Both the position numbers and the translations under genes were made by a program. DNA of 13,879 bases, from assembly GCA_023299945.1 (NCBI GenBank), contig JALZVZ010000072.1, forward strand, positions 1 to 13,879. Direction: 5' to 3'. This DNA comes from Altererythrobacter sp. (GTDB lineage: Bacteria > Pseudomonadota > Alphaproteobacteria > Sphingomonadales > Sphingomonadaceae). Positions 7,354-13,879 of this stretch are shown here, piece by piece; position 1 is the first letter of the stretch; every line of letters starts with the position of its first letter. The notes beneath the pieces were generated by a model. It saw only the letters and a list, made by a program, of their open reading frames with translations. It had not been told where the DNA came from and made no database searches.

Positions 7354-9507
7354 TCAATCCACTCCGCCGGCCTTATCCTCATTCGCGCGGAAGATGACAT
7401 ATTCGCGGATCGCATCGCTTTCGTCAGTATCCAGCGAGGTCGCAAAGCTGACCATGCCATTGTCCTTCAAAATGCCGTCTTGGACGACTGCCTGCCATGA
7501 GGCCTTATTGCCCAAAGTGCCAGAGCGGCGCAGGTCAGGCAGAACGGTTGAACCCACCGCGCCTGGTGCATGGCATACAGCGCAGTATCGCGCATATTTC
7601 TCTTTGCCCAAAGCGATCACTTCGTCGCTGGCGCGGCTTGGCGGGGGATCAAGCGGAAGCTCTGCCAAGGCTGGCATTTCCGGCAATTCAGCCTCGCCGC
7701 CGAGCTTGAACACCAGCAGGCGGCTGATGTTGCGCACTGGGGCCAAATCATTGATCAGACCGCCATCAACGCTGAGCGCATAGGCTCCGCCCCAACCGGC
7801 CAGAACCGCGACATATTGTTCGCCGTCAATTGTGTAGGTCACAGGCGGGGCAACGATCCCGGTCTGTGCAGCAAAGCTCCATAATTTGTCGCCAGTGGAT
7901 GCGTTATAGGCGTTAAATTCGCTGCCAGCAGTGCCTTGAAAAACAAGGCCGCCGCCGGTTGCCAGCAATCCGCCATTCCATGGGCCAGCATGTTGAACCG
8001 TCCATTTGGGTTTCTTCGCCACCGGATCCCAAGCGATCAGCGAGCCTTTTAGCGTGCCTGCTGCTTGTTTGCGGAAGCCCAGATCAGCCGGCAAATCGCC
8101 TGCGCCCAAATCAAAGCCGACGTTAAAGCCGCGATTGGTATCGGGCTTCCAATCGGCCTCTGGAGAGTAAACCATGCCCGCCTCAAACGCGGGAATATAG
8201 ACGAGGTTTTCGTCCGGGTGATAGGCCATTGGGTGCCAATTGTGCCCGCCCAATGCGCCCGGTGTGACATAGGCTGGTTTGCCCGTTTTATCGACGCGGG
8301 TTTCGGGGTTTTCGATAGGGCGGCCATTGGCATCAATGCCCGTGGCCCAATTAACGGTGACATAAGGATCGCCGGAAATATACTCGCCGGTCTCGCGGTC
8401 GATCACATAAAAGAACCCGTTTTTGGGGGCTTGCATCAGAACTTTGCGCGGCTTTCCTGCAATCTCCATATCCGCCAGCATAATATGCTGAGTTGCGGTG
8501 AAATCCCAAGTCTCGCCCGGTGTGGTTTGGTAATGCCACGCATATTCGCCGGTTGATGCCGTGATCGCAACGATGGAGGAGAGGTAAAGGTTATCGCCTT
8601 CGCCCGTGCCATCTTCGCCCGGTGACCTGTAGGCGCGGTTCCACGGGCTGCCATTTCCAACGCCAATATAGAGCAAGTCTAAATCGGGGTCATAGGCCAT
8701 GGAATCCCACACCGTGCCGCCGCCGCCAATTGCGTCATTATCGGCCAGCACTTCCTTGTTCCAAGTCTGTGCCGCAGCTTGCAAATATTCCGCCGAGCTT
8801 TCGTCTTCTGTGCCTTCGGGAACGGTGTAGAACCGCCACAGCTCGTCACCATCATCTGCATCATAGGCTGCAACATAACCGCGCACGCCAAACTCTGCGC
8901 CGCCATTGCCGATGATCACTTTGCCATCAACGATGCGCGGCGCGCCCGTGACAGTGTAGCTTTGTTCCTGATCAACCGTGACTTTTTCCCAAGCAACTTT
9001 GCCGCTGTCTCGGTCAAGCGCAATCAAACGCCCATCGAGCGTGCCCAGATACAGCCGGTCACCCCATGTCGCCAGACCGCGATTGACCGTGTCGCAGCAG
9101 GCTTTGACGGCTGTTTCGCCGGGGACTTCTGGGTCATATTCCCACAGAACTTTGCCCGTTTTGCCATCATAAGCCTTCACCTTGCTCCATGCGGTGGTGA
9201 GGTAGATATTGCCGTCAATGACGAGCGGGGTCGCTTCTTGGCCGCGCGCTGTGTCCATATCGGCAAACCAGCTGAGGCCCAGATCACTGACGTTTTCGGC
9301 ATTGACCTTATCCAGCGGGGAGAAGCGCTGTTCGGAATAAGTCCGCCCGTAGGAAATCCAATTGGCGGTGTCATCGCCAGCGGCCAATAATTGCTCTGCC
9401 CCGACACGGTCGCCGCTGCCTCCTGCCTGATTGCATCCCGTAAGGGCTAGGCTGGCTGCTATCCCAGCTGCCAATATTGCCGCTGGTTTCCATCCGCGCT
9501 GTGTCAT
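7354..9507 (-). CDS. Lipoprotein quinohemoprotein (PQQ + haem c) alcohol dehydrogenase
   Basis: A 717-residue PQQ-dependent dehydrogenase with a C-terminal cytochrome c domain. The N-terminus is a lipoprotein signal peptide: hydrophobic run at about 9-22 and lipobox LTGC with Cys25, so it should be membrane-anchored in the periplasm. The eight-bladed propeller (about 45-605) shows W-motif repeats; vicinal Cys137-Cys138 (KACCDT) that contact PQQ; Glu205 in GGAEFGVRG and Asn285 in GVGNGSPWN, Ca2+ ligands by homology; and catalytic Asp335 in TPGETWDFTATQ. The residue two after Asp335 is Thr337, not the Asp of lanthanide-dependent enzymes. The haem c motif CAVCH is at 642-646, with Met685 a likely distal ligand. 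It oxidises primary or secondary alcohols and passes electrons through the haem towards the respiratory chain; the substrate is unknown. GGGAG (9516-9520, minus strand) lies 8 bases before the ATG. It is divergent from a lactonase-like gene. Confidence 0.93.
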   Translation of the reverse strand: MTQRGWKPAAILAAGIAASLALTGCNQAGGSGDRVGAEQLLAAGDDTANWISYGRTYSEQRFSPLDKVNAENVSDLGLSWFADMDTARGQEATPLVIDGNIYLTTAWSKVKAYDGKTGKVLWEYDPEVPGETAVKACCDTVNRGLATWGDRLYLGTLDGRLIALDRDSGKVAWEKVTVDQEQSYTVTGAPRIVDGKVIIGNGGAEFGVRGYVAAYDADDGDELWRFYTVPEGTEDESSAEYLQAAAQTWNKEVLADNDAIGGGGTVWDSMAYDPDLDLLYIGVGNGSPWNRAYRSPGEDGTGEGDNLYLSSIVAITASTGEYAWHYQTTPGETWDFTATQHIMLADMEIAGKPRKVLMQAPKNGFFYVIDRETGEYISGDPYVTVNWATGIDANGRPIENPETRVDKTGKPAYVTPGALGGHNWHPMAYHPDENLVYIPAFEAGMVYSPEADWKPDTNRGFNVGFDLGAGDLPADLGFRKQAAGTLKGSLIAWDPVAKKPKWTVQHAGPWNGGLLATGGGLVFQGTAGSEFNAYNASTGDKLWSFAAQTGIVAPPVTYTIDGEQYVAVLAGWGGAYALSVDGGLINDLAPVRNISRLLVFKLGGEAELPEMPALAELPLDPPPSRASDEVIALGKEKYARYCAVCHAPGAVGSTVLPDLRRSGTLGNKASWQAVVQDGILKDNGMVSFATSLDTDESDAIREYVIFRANEDKAGGVD

Positions 9508-9541
9508 TCATCTTTCTCCCGTTTGGCTTTTCGCCTTGGAT

Positions 9542-9572
9542 GTATAGTGCAGCGCAAGTGGGCGCTTGTCCA
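9542..9572 (-). promoter_or_regulatory. Candidate promoter for the PQQ-dehydrogenase gene
   Basis: Read on the minus strand, TGGACA (9567-9572) is followed after 19 bases by CTATAC (9542-9547), which resembles the CTATxC -10 box common in sphingomonads. The -35 hexamer differs from TTGACA at one position, but the spacer is longer than the ideal 17. The predicted transcript would begin about 30 bases before the start codon. Read by eye only. Confidence 0.3.
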
Positions 9573-9594
9573 TTCCCGAAATCCGGCCTAATTC
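9566..9594 (+). promoter_or_regulatory. Candidate promoter for the dienelactone hydrolase-like gene
   Basis: TTGTCC (9566-9571), 17 bases, then TAATTC (9589-9594) gives a weak sigma70-type arrangement with ideal spacing. Its -35 overlaps the -35 candidate of the opposite gene, so the two divergent promoters would be back to back and could share a regulator. The match is modest. Confidence 0.25.
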
Positions 9595-9601
9595 CATGCG
9601 A

Positions 9602-9618
9602 GTGGTTAAGCCAACCAC
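9602..9618. promoter_or_regulatory. Possible operator, inverted repeat GTGGTT-N5-AACCAC
   Basis: A perfect 6-bp inverted repeat separated by AAGCC lies between the candidate promoter and the Shine-Dalgarno of the hydrolase gene. TGGT...ACCA half-sites in this kind of spacing are typical of GntR-like and some other dimeric repressors, and the position just past the predicted start point suits repression. It could also form a small hairpin in the 5' leader. No regulator gene is present in the window to pair with it. Confidence 0.3.
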
Positions 9619-9639
9619 GGACGCAGAGGAGATCAGGCG

Positions 9640-10521
9640 ATGTGCGAAGAAACGGAACTGAAAGTTTGGGCAAAGAACATGCTCAACCGGCGGCAATTTG
9701 GCGCCATTGCAGGCGTCGCTGCTCTTTCTGCATGCACGCCTAGCGGGACCATTTCTACCAACAATAACAATGGTGAGGCCAGTACATCTGCGCTCGGGGC
9801 GGCAGTGAGTTTCGCAACCAAGGATGGCACAATGGACGCCCGCTTTTTTGCAGGGCCCAGCGGCGCTGCACCGGCTGTAATCCATTGGCCCGATATTGCT
9901 GGCATCCGCCGCTCGCACCTTGAGATGGCGCGCCGCACTGCTGAGGCAGGTTATGCCGTGCTGCTCGTGAACCCCTATTACCGCGACGCCGAAGGCGTGA
10001 TCTGGGAGGATTTTGCCAGCTTTGCCGATGGCGGCTGGGACAAAGCGCGTGAAATGCGGGCCAAGCTTTCCTCCTTTGCGATTAAGCGCGACACCAATGC
10101 GATAGTCTCTTGGTTAGACGGGCAAGCAGCGGTTGATAGCGCGCGCGGCATTGGGGTCGAGGGTTATTGCATGGGCGGCCCATTCACAATTTATGGCGCT
10201 CATGCTGAGCCTGACCGGGTCAAAGCAGCGGCTAGCTTTCACGGCGGGGGCCTGGTGAGCGATGATGCGGAAAGCCCGCACCGATTGTTGGTCGATACAG
10301 CTGCACAAATGCTTATCGCCATTGCCAAGAATGATGATGCCAAGGCGCCGGCAGACAAAACGACCTTTCGCGAGGCGGCCGATGCTGCGGGCAGGGCAGC
10401 TAAGATTGAGGTTTATGCAGGCGATCACGGCTGGACTGTGCCGGATTCACCAGCCTATGCGAAAGAGGCGGCAGAAGCGGCCTTTGCGGATAAGCTGGCG
10501 CTCTATTCGGCGGCGCTTTGA
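9640..10521 (+). CDS. Exported dienelactone hydrolase-family protein
   Basis: A 293-residue alpha/beta hydrolase of the dienelactone hydrolase family. A twin-arginine-like motif NRRQF (16-20) precedes a hydrophobic stretch GAIAGVAALSAC with lipobox LSAC and Cys32, so it is predicted to leave via Tat and be lipid-anchored, unlike the usual cytoplasmic family members. A low-complexity linker follows (about 33-52, Thr/Ser/Asn-rich with NNNN). The catalytic domain (about 54-293) has VIHWPDIAG (80-88), the nucleophile elbow GYCMGG (175-180) with Cys177, the acid in AIAKNDDAKAP (Asp232 or Asp233) and His263 in GDHGW (261-265), giving the Cys-Asp-His triad typical of dienelactone hydrolases. The substrate is presumably a lactone or ester and is not identifiable. 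ATG 9640 is favoured because AGGAG (9627-9631) lies 8 bases upstream; ATG 9679 would give a shorter, more standard Tat signal. It shares its promoter region with the PQQ dehydrogenase. Confidence 0.85.
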   Translation: MCEETELKVWAKNMLNRRQFGAIAGVAALSACTPSGTISTNNNNGEASTSALGAAVSFATKDGTMDARFFAGPSGAAPAVIHWPDIAGIRRSHLEMARRTAEAGYAVLLVNPYYRDAEGVIWEDFASFADGGWDKAREMRAKLSSFAIKRDTNAIVSWLDGQAAVDSARGIGVEGYCMGGPFTIYGAHAEPDRVKAAASFHGGGLVSDDAESPHRLLVDTAAQMLIAIAKNDDAKAPADKTTFREAADAAGRAAKIEVYAGDHGWTVPDSPAYAKEAAEAAFADKLALYSAAL

Positions 10522-10544
10522 ATTTTATGCGCGTACTTGGCGCG

Positions 10545-11486
10545 TCAGGTGTTGGCTTGCGCAAACCGCCCATGCTTGCGGTATTGAACCATCCACTTGT
10601 CGAGGAATACGCCCAGCGGCTTTGGCTCGATACCCAATTGCTTAAATCCAGGATGATCCCCGGATGCCATATTGCCCGCTTTTAGCATAACCCATTGATC
10701 GCGGCTCATCGGGGTTAGCGGCAGGTTTGCAAACAGGGACGAGGCAAAATCGGGCATAGGAATGAACATTGGCGAGCGCTGCTGCGCGGCTGCAATGCGT
10801 TCGTGCATGTCCATCATCGTGATCACTTCTGGGCCGCCAAGCTCAAAGATCTTACCGCCATGCTTGGCCGGATTACCCAGCGCAGTGACAATGGCATCGG
10901 CCACATCATCGGCATAGGCAGGCTGCATTTTTGCCTCAGGTCCAAACACTGGCAAAGCGGGCGCCATTTGGACAAGCTGAGCAAACATATTGATGAACGC
11001 ATCATCGCTACCAAAAACCAAGGATGGACGGATAATCGTTGCCTTGGGGAAGGCTTCTTGCACCAGCTTTTCGCCCAGAGCTTTGGCTTGGCCATAATGG
11101 GCCAGCGAATCTGGATCCGCGCCAATTGCACTGACATGGACGAAGCTCTTTACCCCAGTCTCGCTCGCAATGCGTGCCGCTGTGCCCGCTGCTCGGCCCA
11201 TAATCGCGTTTAAATCACCATCAAATGTGCCGACCAAATTGATCACGGCATCTGCGCCGGAGATGGCTGCAAACAGGCTTTGCTCGTTGGAAATATCACA
11301 TCGCCCAATCTGCAATTGGCCCAAATTGGCGAGCGGTTTGAGCTTAAAGCAATTTTCCGGATTGCGGCTGACAATCCTAAGGCGTGCGCCGCGTTCCAGC
11401 AGCGATTGCGCGACATAATTGCCAAGAAAGCCGCTGCCGCCCAGCAGTGTGACCAGGCTATTGTTGAGGGGGTCTGTTGTCGCCAT
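10545..11486 (-). CDS. NDUFA9-like NAD(P)-binding protein (extended SDR)
   Basis: A 313-residue atypical extended short-chain dehydrogenase of the kind annotated as complex I NDUFA9-subunit family in alphaproteobacteria. The Rossmann motif TLLGGSGFLGNYV is at 13-25, followed by IVSRNP (38-43), DAVINLVGTF (79-88), VHVSAIGADPDS (117-128), the YxxxK pair Tyr131 and Lys135 in HYGQAKALGEK (130-140), IIRPSLVFG (151-159) and YADDVADAI (191-199). The eukaryotic relative binds NADPH in mitochondrial complex I; the bacterial proteins are thought to have a related role or to be NAD(P)H-dependent epimerase-like enzymes, which cannot be settled here. An open frame extends to 11582, but homology starts at MATTDPLNNSLVTLLGG, so ATG 11486 is chosen. 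It converges on the hydrolase gene with 23 bp between the stops. Confidence 0.85.
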   Translation of the reverse strand: MATTDPLNNSLVTLLGGSGFLGNYVAQSLLERGARLRIVSRNPENCFKLKPLANLGQLQIGRCDISNEQSLFAAISGADAVINLVGTFDGDLNAIMGRAAGTAARIASETGVKSFVHVSAIGADPDSLAHYGQAKALGEKLVQEAFPKATIIRPSLVFGSDDAFINMFAQLVQMAPALPVFGPEAKMQPAYADDVADAIVTALGNPAKHGGKIFELGGPEVITMMDMHERIAAAQQRSPMFIPMPDFASSLFANLPLTPMSRDQWVMLKAGNMASGDHPGFKQLGIEPKPLGVFLDKWMVQYRKHGRFAQANT

Positions 11487-11590
11487 ATTTATGCGCCTGA
11501 AGCTTGTGATTTTATACGATGACCGCGCTTTGCCGCAAGCAGGCCCAGCGTGCAAGCACTTGGGTTCAATATGGAGGCACAAAGCAATCG

Positions 11591-11619
11591 TTGACAGGTG
11601 CGCGTGAGTGCCGCTATCC
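11591..11619 (+). promoter_or_regulatory. Strong promoter of the tRNA-Leu gene
   Basis: TTGACA (11591-11596, a perfect -35 consensus), a 17-base spacer, and CTATCC (11614-11619), a common -10 form in alphaproteobacteria. Transcription would start near 11626, about 45 bases upstream of the mature tRNA, so 5' processing by RNase P would be needed. This is the clearest promoter in the window. Confidence 0.7.
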
Positions 11620-11670
11620 GCGCCGTCCTATCACACAGGCTGATCGAATGATGATCGCCCGTGCTCCGGT

Positions 11671-11756
11671 GCCCAGATGGCGGAATTGGTAGACGCGCGT
11701 GCTTCAGGTGCACGTATTCGCAAGGATGTGGAGGTTCGAGTCCTCTTCTGGCACCA
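11671..11756 (+). tRNA. tRNA-Leu(CAG), acceptor stem one nucleotide short
   Basis: An 86-nt leucine tRNA that reads CUG codons. The 5' acceptor strand is GCCCAGA, then U8-G9, a D arm closed by GCG/CGC with the loop AATTGGTAGA, anticodon stem CGTGC/GCACG around the loop TTCAGGT (anticodon CAG), a class II long variable arm (ATTC-GCAA-GGAT), and a T arm GGAGG-TTCGAGT-CCTCT. The gene encodes ACCA at the 3' end. The 3' acceptor strand is TCTGGC rather than the expected TCTGGGC, leaving one C of the 5' strand unpaired: 6 pairs plus a bulge instead of 7 pairs. All other tRNA elements are intact. It may be a functional variant, a slightly damaged gene or a sequencing error. The same bases can be read as an ORF starting MAELVDARASGAR, which is an artefact. 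Confidence 0.9.
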
Positions 11757-11820
11757 ATTTATTCCTTCCTATCACCGTTTAGCTCGATTTCCCGCGCTTG
11801 CTCCCTATTTTGATATTGTC

Positions 11821-11849
11821 CCGCCGTGGCGCTTCTGCGAATGCGGCGG
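11821..11849 (+). other. Hairpin upstream of mmsA
   Basis: CCGCCG (11821-11826) and CGGCGG (11844-11849) form a GC-only 6-bp stem. Inside it CGC and GCG pair around a TTCT loop, after a small internal loop. It lies 65 bases after the tRNA and 27 bases before the mmsA start codon. It could be part of the mmsA 5' leader, or the structure ending tRNA transcription, although no T-run follows. Formation by chance in GC-rich DNA is possible. Confidence 0.3.
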
Positions 11850-11876
11850 CAACAATCATTCTCGGAGTTCTTACCC

Positions 11877-13373
11877 ATGCGTCAGGTCGATCATTTTCTA
11901 GCTGGCGGCGTCACCGCCGCACCCGTTCGCAAGCATCAAATCTGGAACCCTTCAACGGGCGAAATTCAGGCAGAGGTTGGCCTCGGTGATGCGGCCTTGT
12001 TGGAAAAGGCAGTGGCCACTGCGAAAGAAGTTCAGCCTGCATGGGCCGCGACCAACCCGCAAAAACGTGCCCGCGTAATGTTCCGCTATAAAGAGCTGAT
12101 CGAGGCCAACATGCAGGATCTGGCCGAGCTGCTGTCGTCTGAACATGGCAAGGTCGTGGACGATGCCAAAGGCGATGTGCAGCGCGGGCTTGAAGTGATC
12201 GAATTTGCTTGCGGCATCCCGCAGGTTTTGAAGGGCGATTACACCCAAGGCGCAGGGCCGGGCATTGATGTTTATTCGATGCGTCAGCCGCTGGGCATTG
12301 GCGCAGGTATCACCCCGTTCAACTTCCCTGCGATGATCCCAATGTGGATGTTTGGCATGGCCATCGCGACCGGCAATGCGTTTATCCTCAAACCATCAGA
12401 GCGCGATCCATCCGTGCCGGTACGCCTCGCTGAATTATTCGTAGAAGCCGGCGCGCCAGAAGGTCTGTTGCAAGTCGTGCACGGTGACAAGGAAATGGTC
12501 GATGCGATCCTCGATCACGAAGATATCGCCGCTGTCAGCTTTGTCGGTTCCTCCGATATTGCGCATTACGTCTACAAGCGCGGTGTTGCGGCGGGCAAGC
12601 GTATCCAAGCCATGGGCGGGGCGAAGAACCACGGCATTGTGATGCCGGACGCTGACCTTGATCAGGTTGTGAATGACCTATCGGGCGCGGCCTTTGGTTC
12701 AGCAGGCGAGCGCTGCATGGCGCTGCCCGTGGTGGTGCCTGTGGGCGAGGACACAGCAGAACGCCTGAGGGAAAAGCTAATCCCTGCGATCCACGCTTTG
12801 AACGTCGGCGTCTCCAATGATCCCGATGCGCATTACGGCCCGGTTGTAACGCCGGAACACAAAGCCCGCGTCGAGGGCTGGATTGATACAGCGGAAAAAG
12901 AAGGCGGCGAGATTGTCGTCGATGGCCGTGGGTTCGCTTTGCAAGGCCATGAGAAAGGCTTTTTCGTTGGACCCACGCTTATCGATCACGTCAAACCGCA
13001 TATGGAAAGCTATAAGGAAGAGATCTTTGGCCCCGTGCTACAAATCGTGCGCGCCGCAGATTTCGAAGAGGCTGTGCGCCTGCCGTCCGATCACCAATAT
13101 GGCAATGGCGTTGCGATCTTTACCCGCAATGGCCACGCCGCGCGCGAATTTGCCAACCGTGTGAATGTCGGCATGGTCGGCATCAATGTGCCGATCCCTG
13201 TGCCGGTGGCCTATCACAGCTTTGGCGGCTGGAAGCGCAGCGGCTTTGGCGACACGGATCAATATGGCATGGAAGGCCTGAAGTTCTGGACGAAAGCCAA
13301 AAAGGTCACACAACGTTGGCCCGATGGCAGCGCTGATGACGGCAACTCTTTCATCATCCCGACAATGGGGTAA
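11877..13373 (+). CDS. mmsA: Methylmalonate-semialdehyde dehydrogenase (CoA-acylating)
   Basis: A 498-residue aldehyde dehydrogenase that converts methylmalonate semialdehyde, NAD+ and CoA to propionyl-CoA, CO2 and NADH in valine breakdown, and also handles malonate semialdehyde. Family hallmarks: ITPFNFPAMIPMWMF (145-159) with oxyanion Asn149, LKPSERDPS (171-179), SFVGSSDIAHYVY (221-233), AMGGAKNHGIVMPDAD (245-260), the catalytic Cys280 in FGSAGERCMALPV (273-285), EEIFGPVLQI (381-390) and FGGWKRSGFGD (449-459). AKNHGIVMPDAD and AGERCMALPV distinguish MmsA from ordinary ALDHs, which have a Glu general base. Length matches the family (about 500). ATG 11877 is chosen, with GGAG (11864-11867) 9 bases upstream; the frame is open to 11826 but those codons have no homology. 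The acyl-CoA dehydrogenase gene follows after 9 bp, forming a valine-catabolism operon. Confidence 0.96.
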   Translation: MRQVDHFLAGGVTAAPVRKHQIWNPSTGEIQAEVGLGDAALLEKAVATAKEVQPAWAATNPQKRARVMFRYKELIEANMQDLAELLSSEHGKVVDDAKGDVQRGLEVIEFACGIPQVLKGDYTQGAGPGIDVYSMRQPLGIGAGITPFNFPAMIPMWMFGMAIATGNAFILKPSERDPSVPVRLAELFVEAGAPEGLLQVVHGDKEMVDAILDHEDIAAVSFVGSSDIAHYVYKRGVAAGKRIQAMGGAKNHGIVMPDADLDQVVNDLSGAAFGSAGERCMALPVVVPVGEDTAERLREKLIPAIHALNVGVSNDPDAHYGPVVTPEHKARVEGWIDTAEKEGGEIVVDGRGFALQGHEKGFFVGPTLIDHVKPHMESYKEEIFGPVLQIVRAADFEEAVRLPSDHQYGNGVAIFTRNGHAAREFANRVNVGMVGINVPIPVPVAYHSFGGWKRSGFGDTDQYGMEGLKFWTKAKKVTQRWPDGSADDGNSFIIPTMG

Positions 13374-13382
13374 AAGGCGATT

Positions 13383-13879
13383 ATGACCGGACAATTTTCA
13401 CTCACCGACGATCAGCTCGCGATCCAAGAGATGGCGCAGCGTTTCACTGCCGATAATATCACGCCCAACGCTGGTGAATGGGATGAGAAGCACCACTTCC
13501 CGCGCGATGTGATTAAGCAATCCGCAGAGCTCGGCTTTGGCGCGATTTATGTATCGGAGGAAAGCGGTGGTATCGGACTTGGCCGACTAGAGGCGGCGCT
13601 GATTATGGAGGCGATGGCTTATGGCTGCCCCACGACATCGGCGTTCATCTCGATCCACAATATGGCCGCATGGATGATCGACCAATTTGGCGGGGCTGAG
13701 GTGAAGGCAAAATATCTTCCCGACCTTGTTACCATGGATAAATTCGCCAGCTATGCGCTTACCGAACCGGGCAGTGGTTCGGATGCGGCTGGTCTCAAAG
13801 CCAATGCGAAATTGGACGGGGATCACTATGTTTTGAACGGCACAAAGCAGTTCATTTCGGGCGGCGGTGTCAATGATGT
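13383..13879 (+). CDS. Acyl-CoA dehydrogenase, N-terminal part (probably isobutyryl-CoA dehydrogenase)
   Basis: The first 165 codons of an acyl-CoA dehydrogenase that runs off the window; no stop is reached. The N-terminal alpha domain reads FSLTDDQLAIQEMAQRFTAD (residues 5-24), with FPRDVIKQSAELGFGAIYVS (44-63) and EESGGIGLGRLEAALIMEAM after it. The FAD/substrate-binding signature YALTEPGSGSDAAGLK and the following LNGTKQFISGGG strand are present, so FAD binding is expected. Placement directly after mmsA (9 bp gap, AAAAGG at 13372-13377 as ribosome site) points to isobutyryl-CoA dehydrogenase of the valine pathway, which yields methacrylyl-CoA. This substrate assignment rests on context and general resemblance; the catalytic Glu is beyond the window edge. 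Confidence 0.9.
   Translation, partial: MTGQFSLTDDQLAIQEMAQRFTADNITPNAGEWDEKHHFPRDVIKQSAELGFGAIYVSEESGGIGLGRLEAALIMEAMAYGCPTTSAFISIHNMAAWMIDQFGGAEVKAKYLPDLVTMDKFASYALTEPGSGSDAAGLKANAKLDGDHYVLNGTKQFISGGGVND

Noticed and set aside
8779..9390. 203-codon plus-strand open frame inside the PQQ dehydrogenase gene
   Set aside because: It is antisense to a well-supported conserved gene and has no recognisable motif.
11487..11582. 32-residue N-terminal extension of the NDUFA9-like protein
   Set aside because: The extension is Cys-rich, low in resemblance to the family, and lies in intergenic-like DNA; homology starts near ATG 11486.
11826..11876. 17-residue N-terminal extension of MmsA
   Set aside because: The family start and the GGAG ribosome site both support ATG 11877.
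11677..11901. ORF beginning MAELVDARASGAR on the plus strand
   Set aside because: It is translation of the tRNA-Leu gene and the spacer after it, a well-known artefact, not a protein.
1..13879. CRISPR arrays, IS elements, att sites, phage genes or toxin-antitoxin pairs
   Set aside because: No regularly spaced direct repeats, transposase, integrase or terminal inverted repeats were seen by eye on either strand.

Overview
The window looks like chromosomal DNA of an alphaproteobacterium, most likely a sphingomonad of the Erythrobacter type. This is inferred from gene content and protein style: UbiG divergent from a two-ACT aspartokinase, an alphaproteobacterial-type nitronate monooxygenase-like protein, an NDUFA9-like protein, a CTATCC-type -10 box in front of a tRNA gene, and moderately GC-rich coding sequence. 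I see no phage, IS element, CRISPR array or plasmid function. Nearly all of the sequence is housekeeping or accessory metabolism, and both ends cut through genes.

Layout. 1-417: 3' part of a periplasmic-type glycerophosphodiester phosphodiesterase, facing ubiG (431-1174, minus; ubiquinone synthesis). ubiG diverges across about 50 bp from lysC (1227-2498, plus; aspartokinase), which has a well-placed internal Shine-Dalgarno/ATG at the point where a separate regulatory subunit would begin. A gap of about 260 bp follows. Then comes a same-strand run of five genes: a protein with a decayed GGDEF domain (2760-3758), purT (3778-4947), a nitronate monooxygenase-like flavoprotein (4991-6010), purU (6014-6868) and a small VOC protein (6885-7286). 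PurU releases formate from 10-formyl-THF and PurT consumes formate for purine synthesis, so this cluster brings together the two halves of the formate route.

Facing that run is a lipoprotein quinohemoprotein (PQQ plus haem c) alcohol dehydrogenase (7354-9507, minus). It shares a 132-bp divergent regulatory region with a dienelactone-hydrolase-like protein (9640-10521, plus) that carries a twin-arginine motif and a lipobox. Both products are therefore predicted to act outside the cytoplasm, which suggests an oxidise-then-hydrolyse module. An NDUFA9-like NAD(P)-binding protein (10545-11486, minus) comes next.

The right end has a tRNA-Leu(CAG) gene (11671-11756) with a strong promoter but an acceptor stem that is one nucleotide short. 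It is followed by the start of a valine-degradation operon: mmsA (11877-13373) and an acyl-CoA dehydrogenase, probably isobutyryl-CoA dehydrogenase (13383 to the window edge).

No clearly new multi-gene system is visible. The most promising points are the tRNA acceptor-stem anomaly, the exported PQQ-dehydrogenase/lactonase-like pair, the purT-purU formate cluster with its two unexplained passengers, the non-canonical GGDEF protein and the possible internal lysC start.
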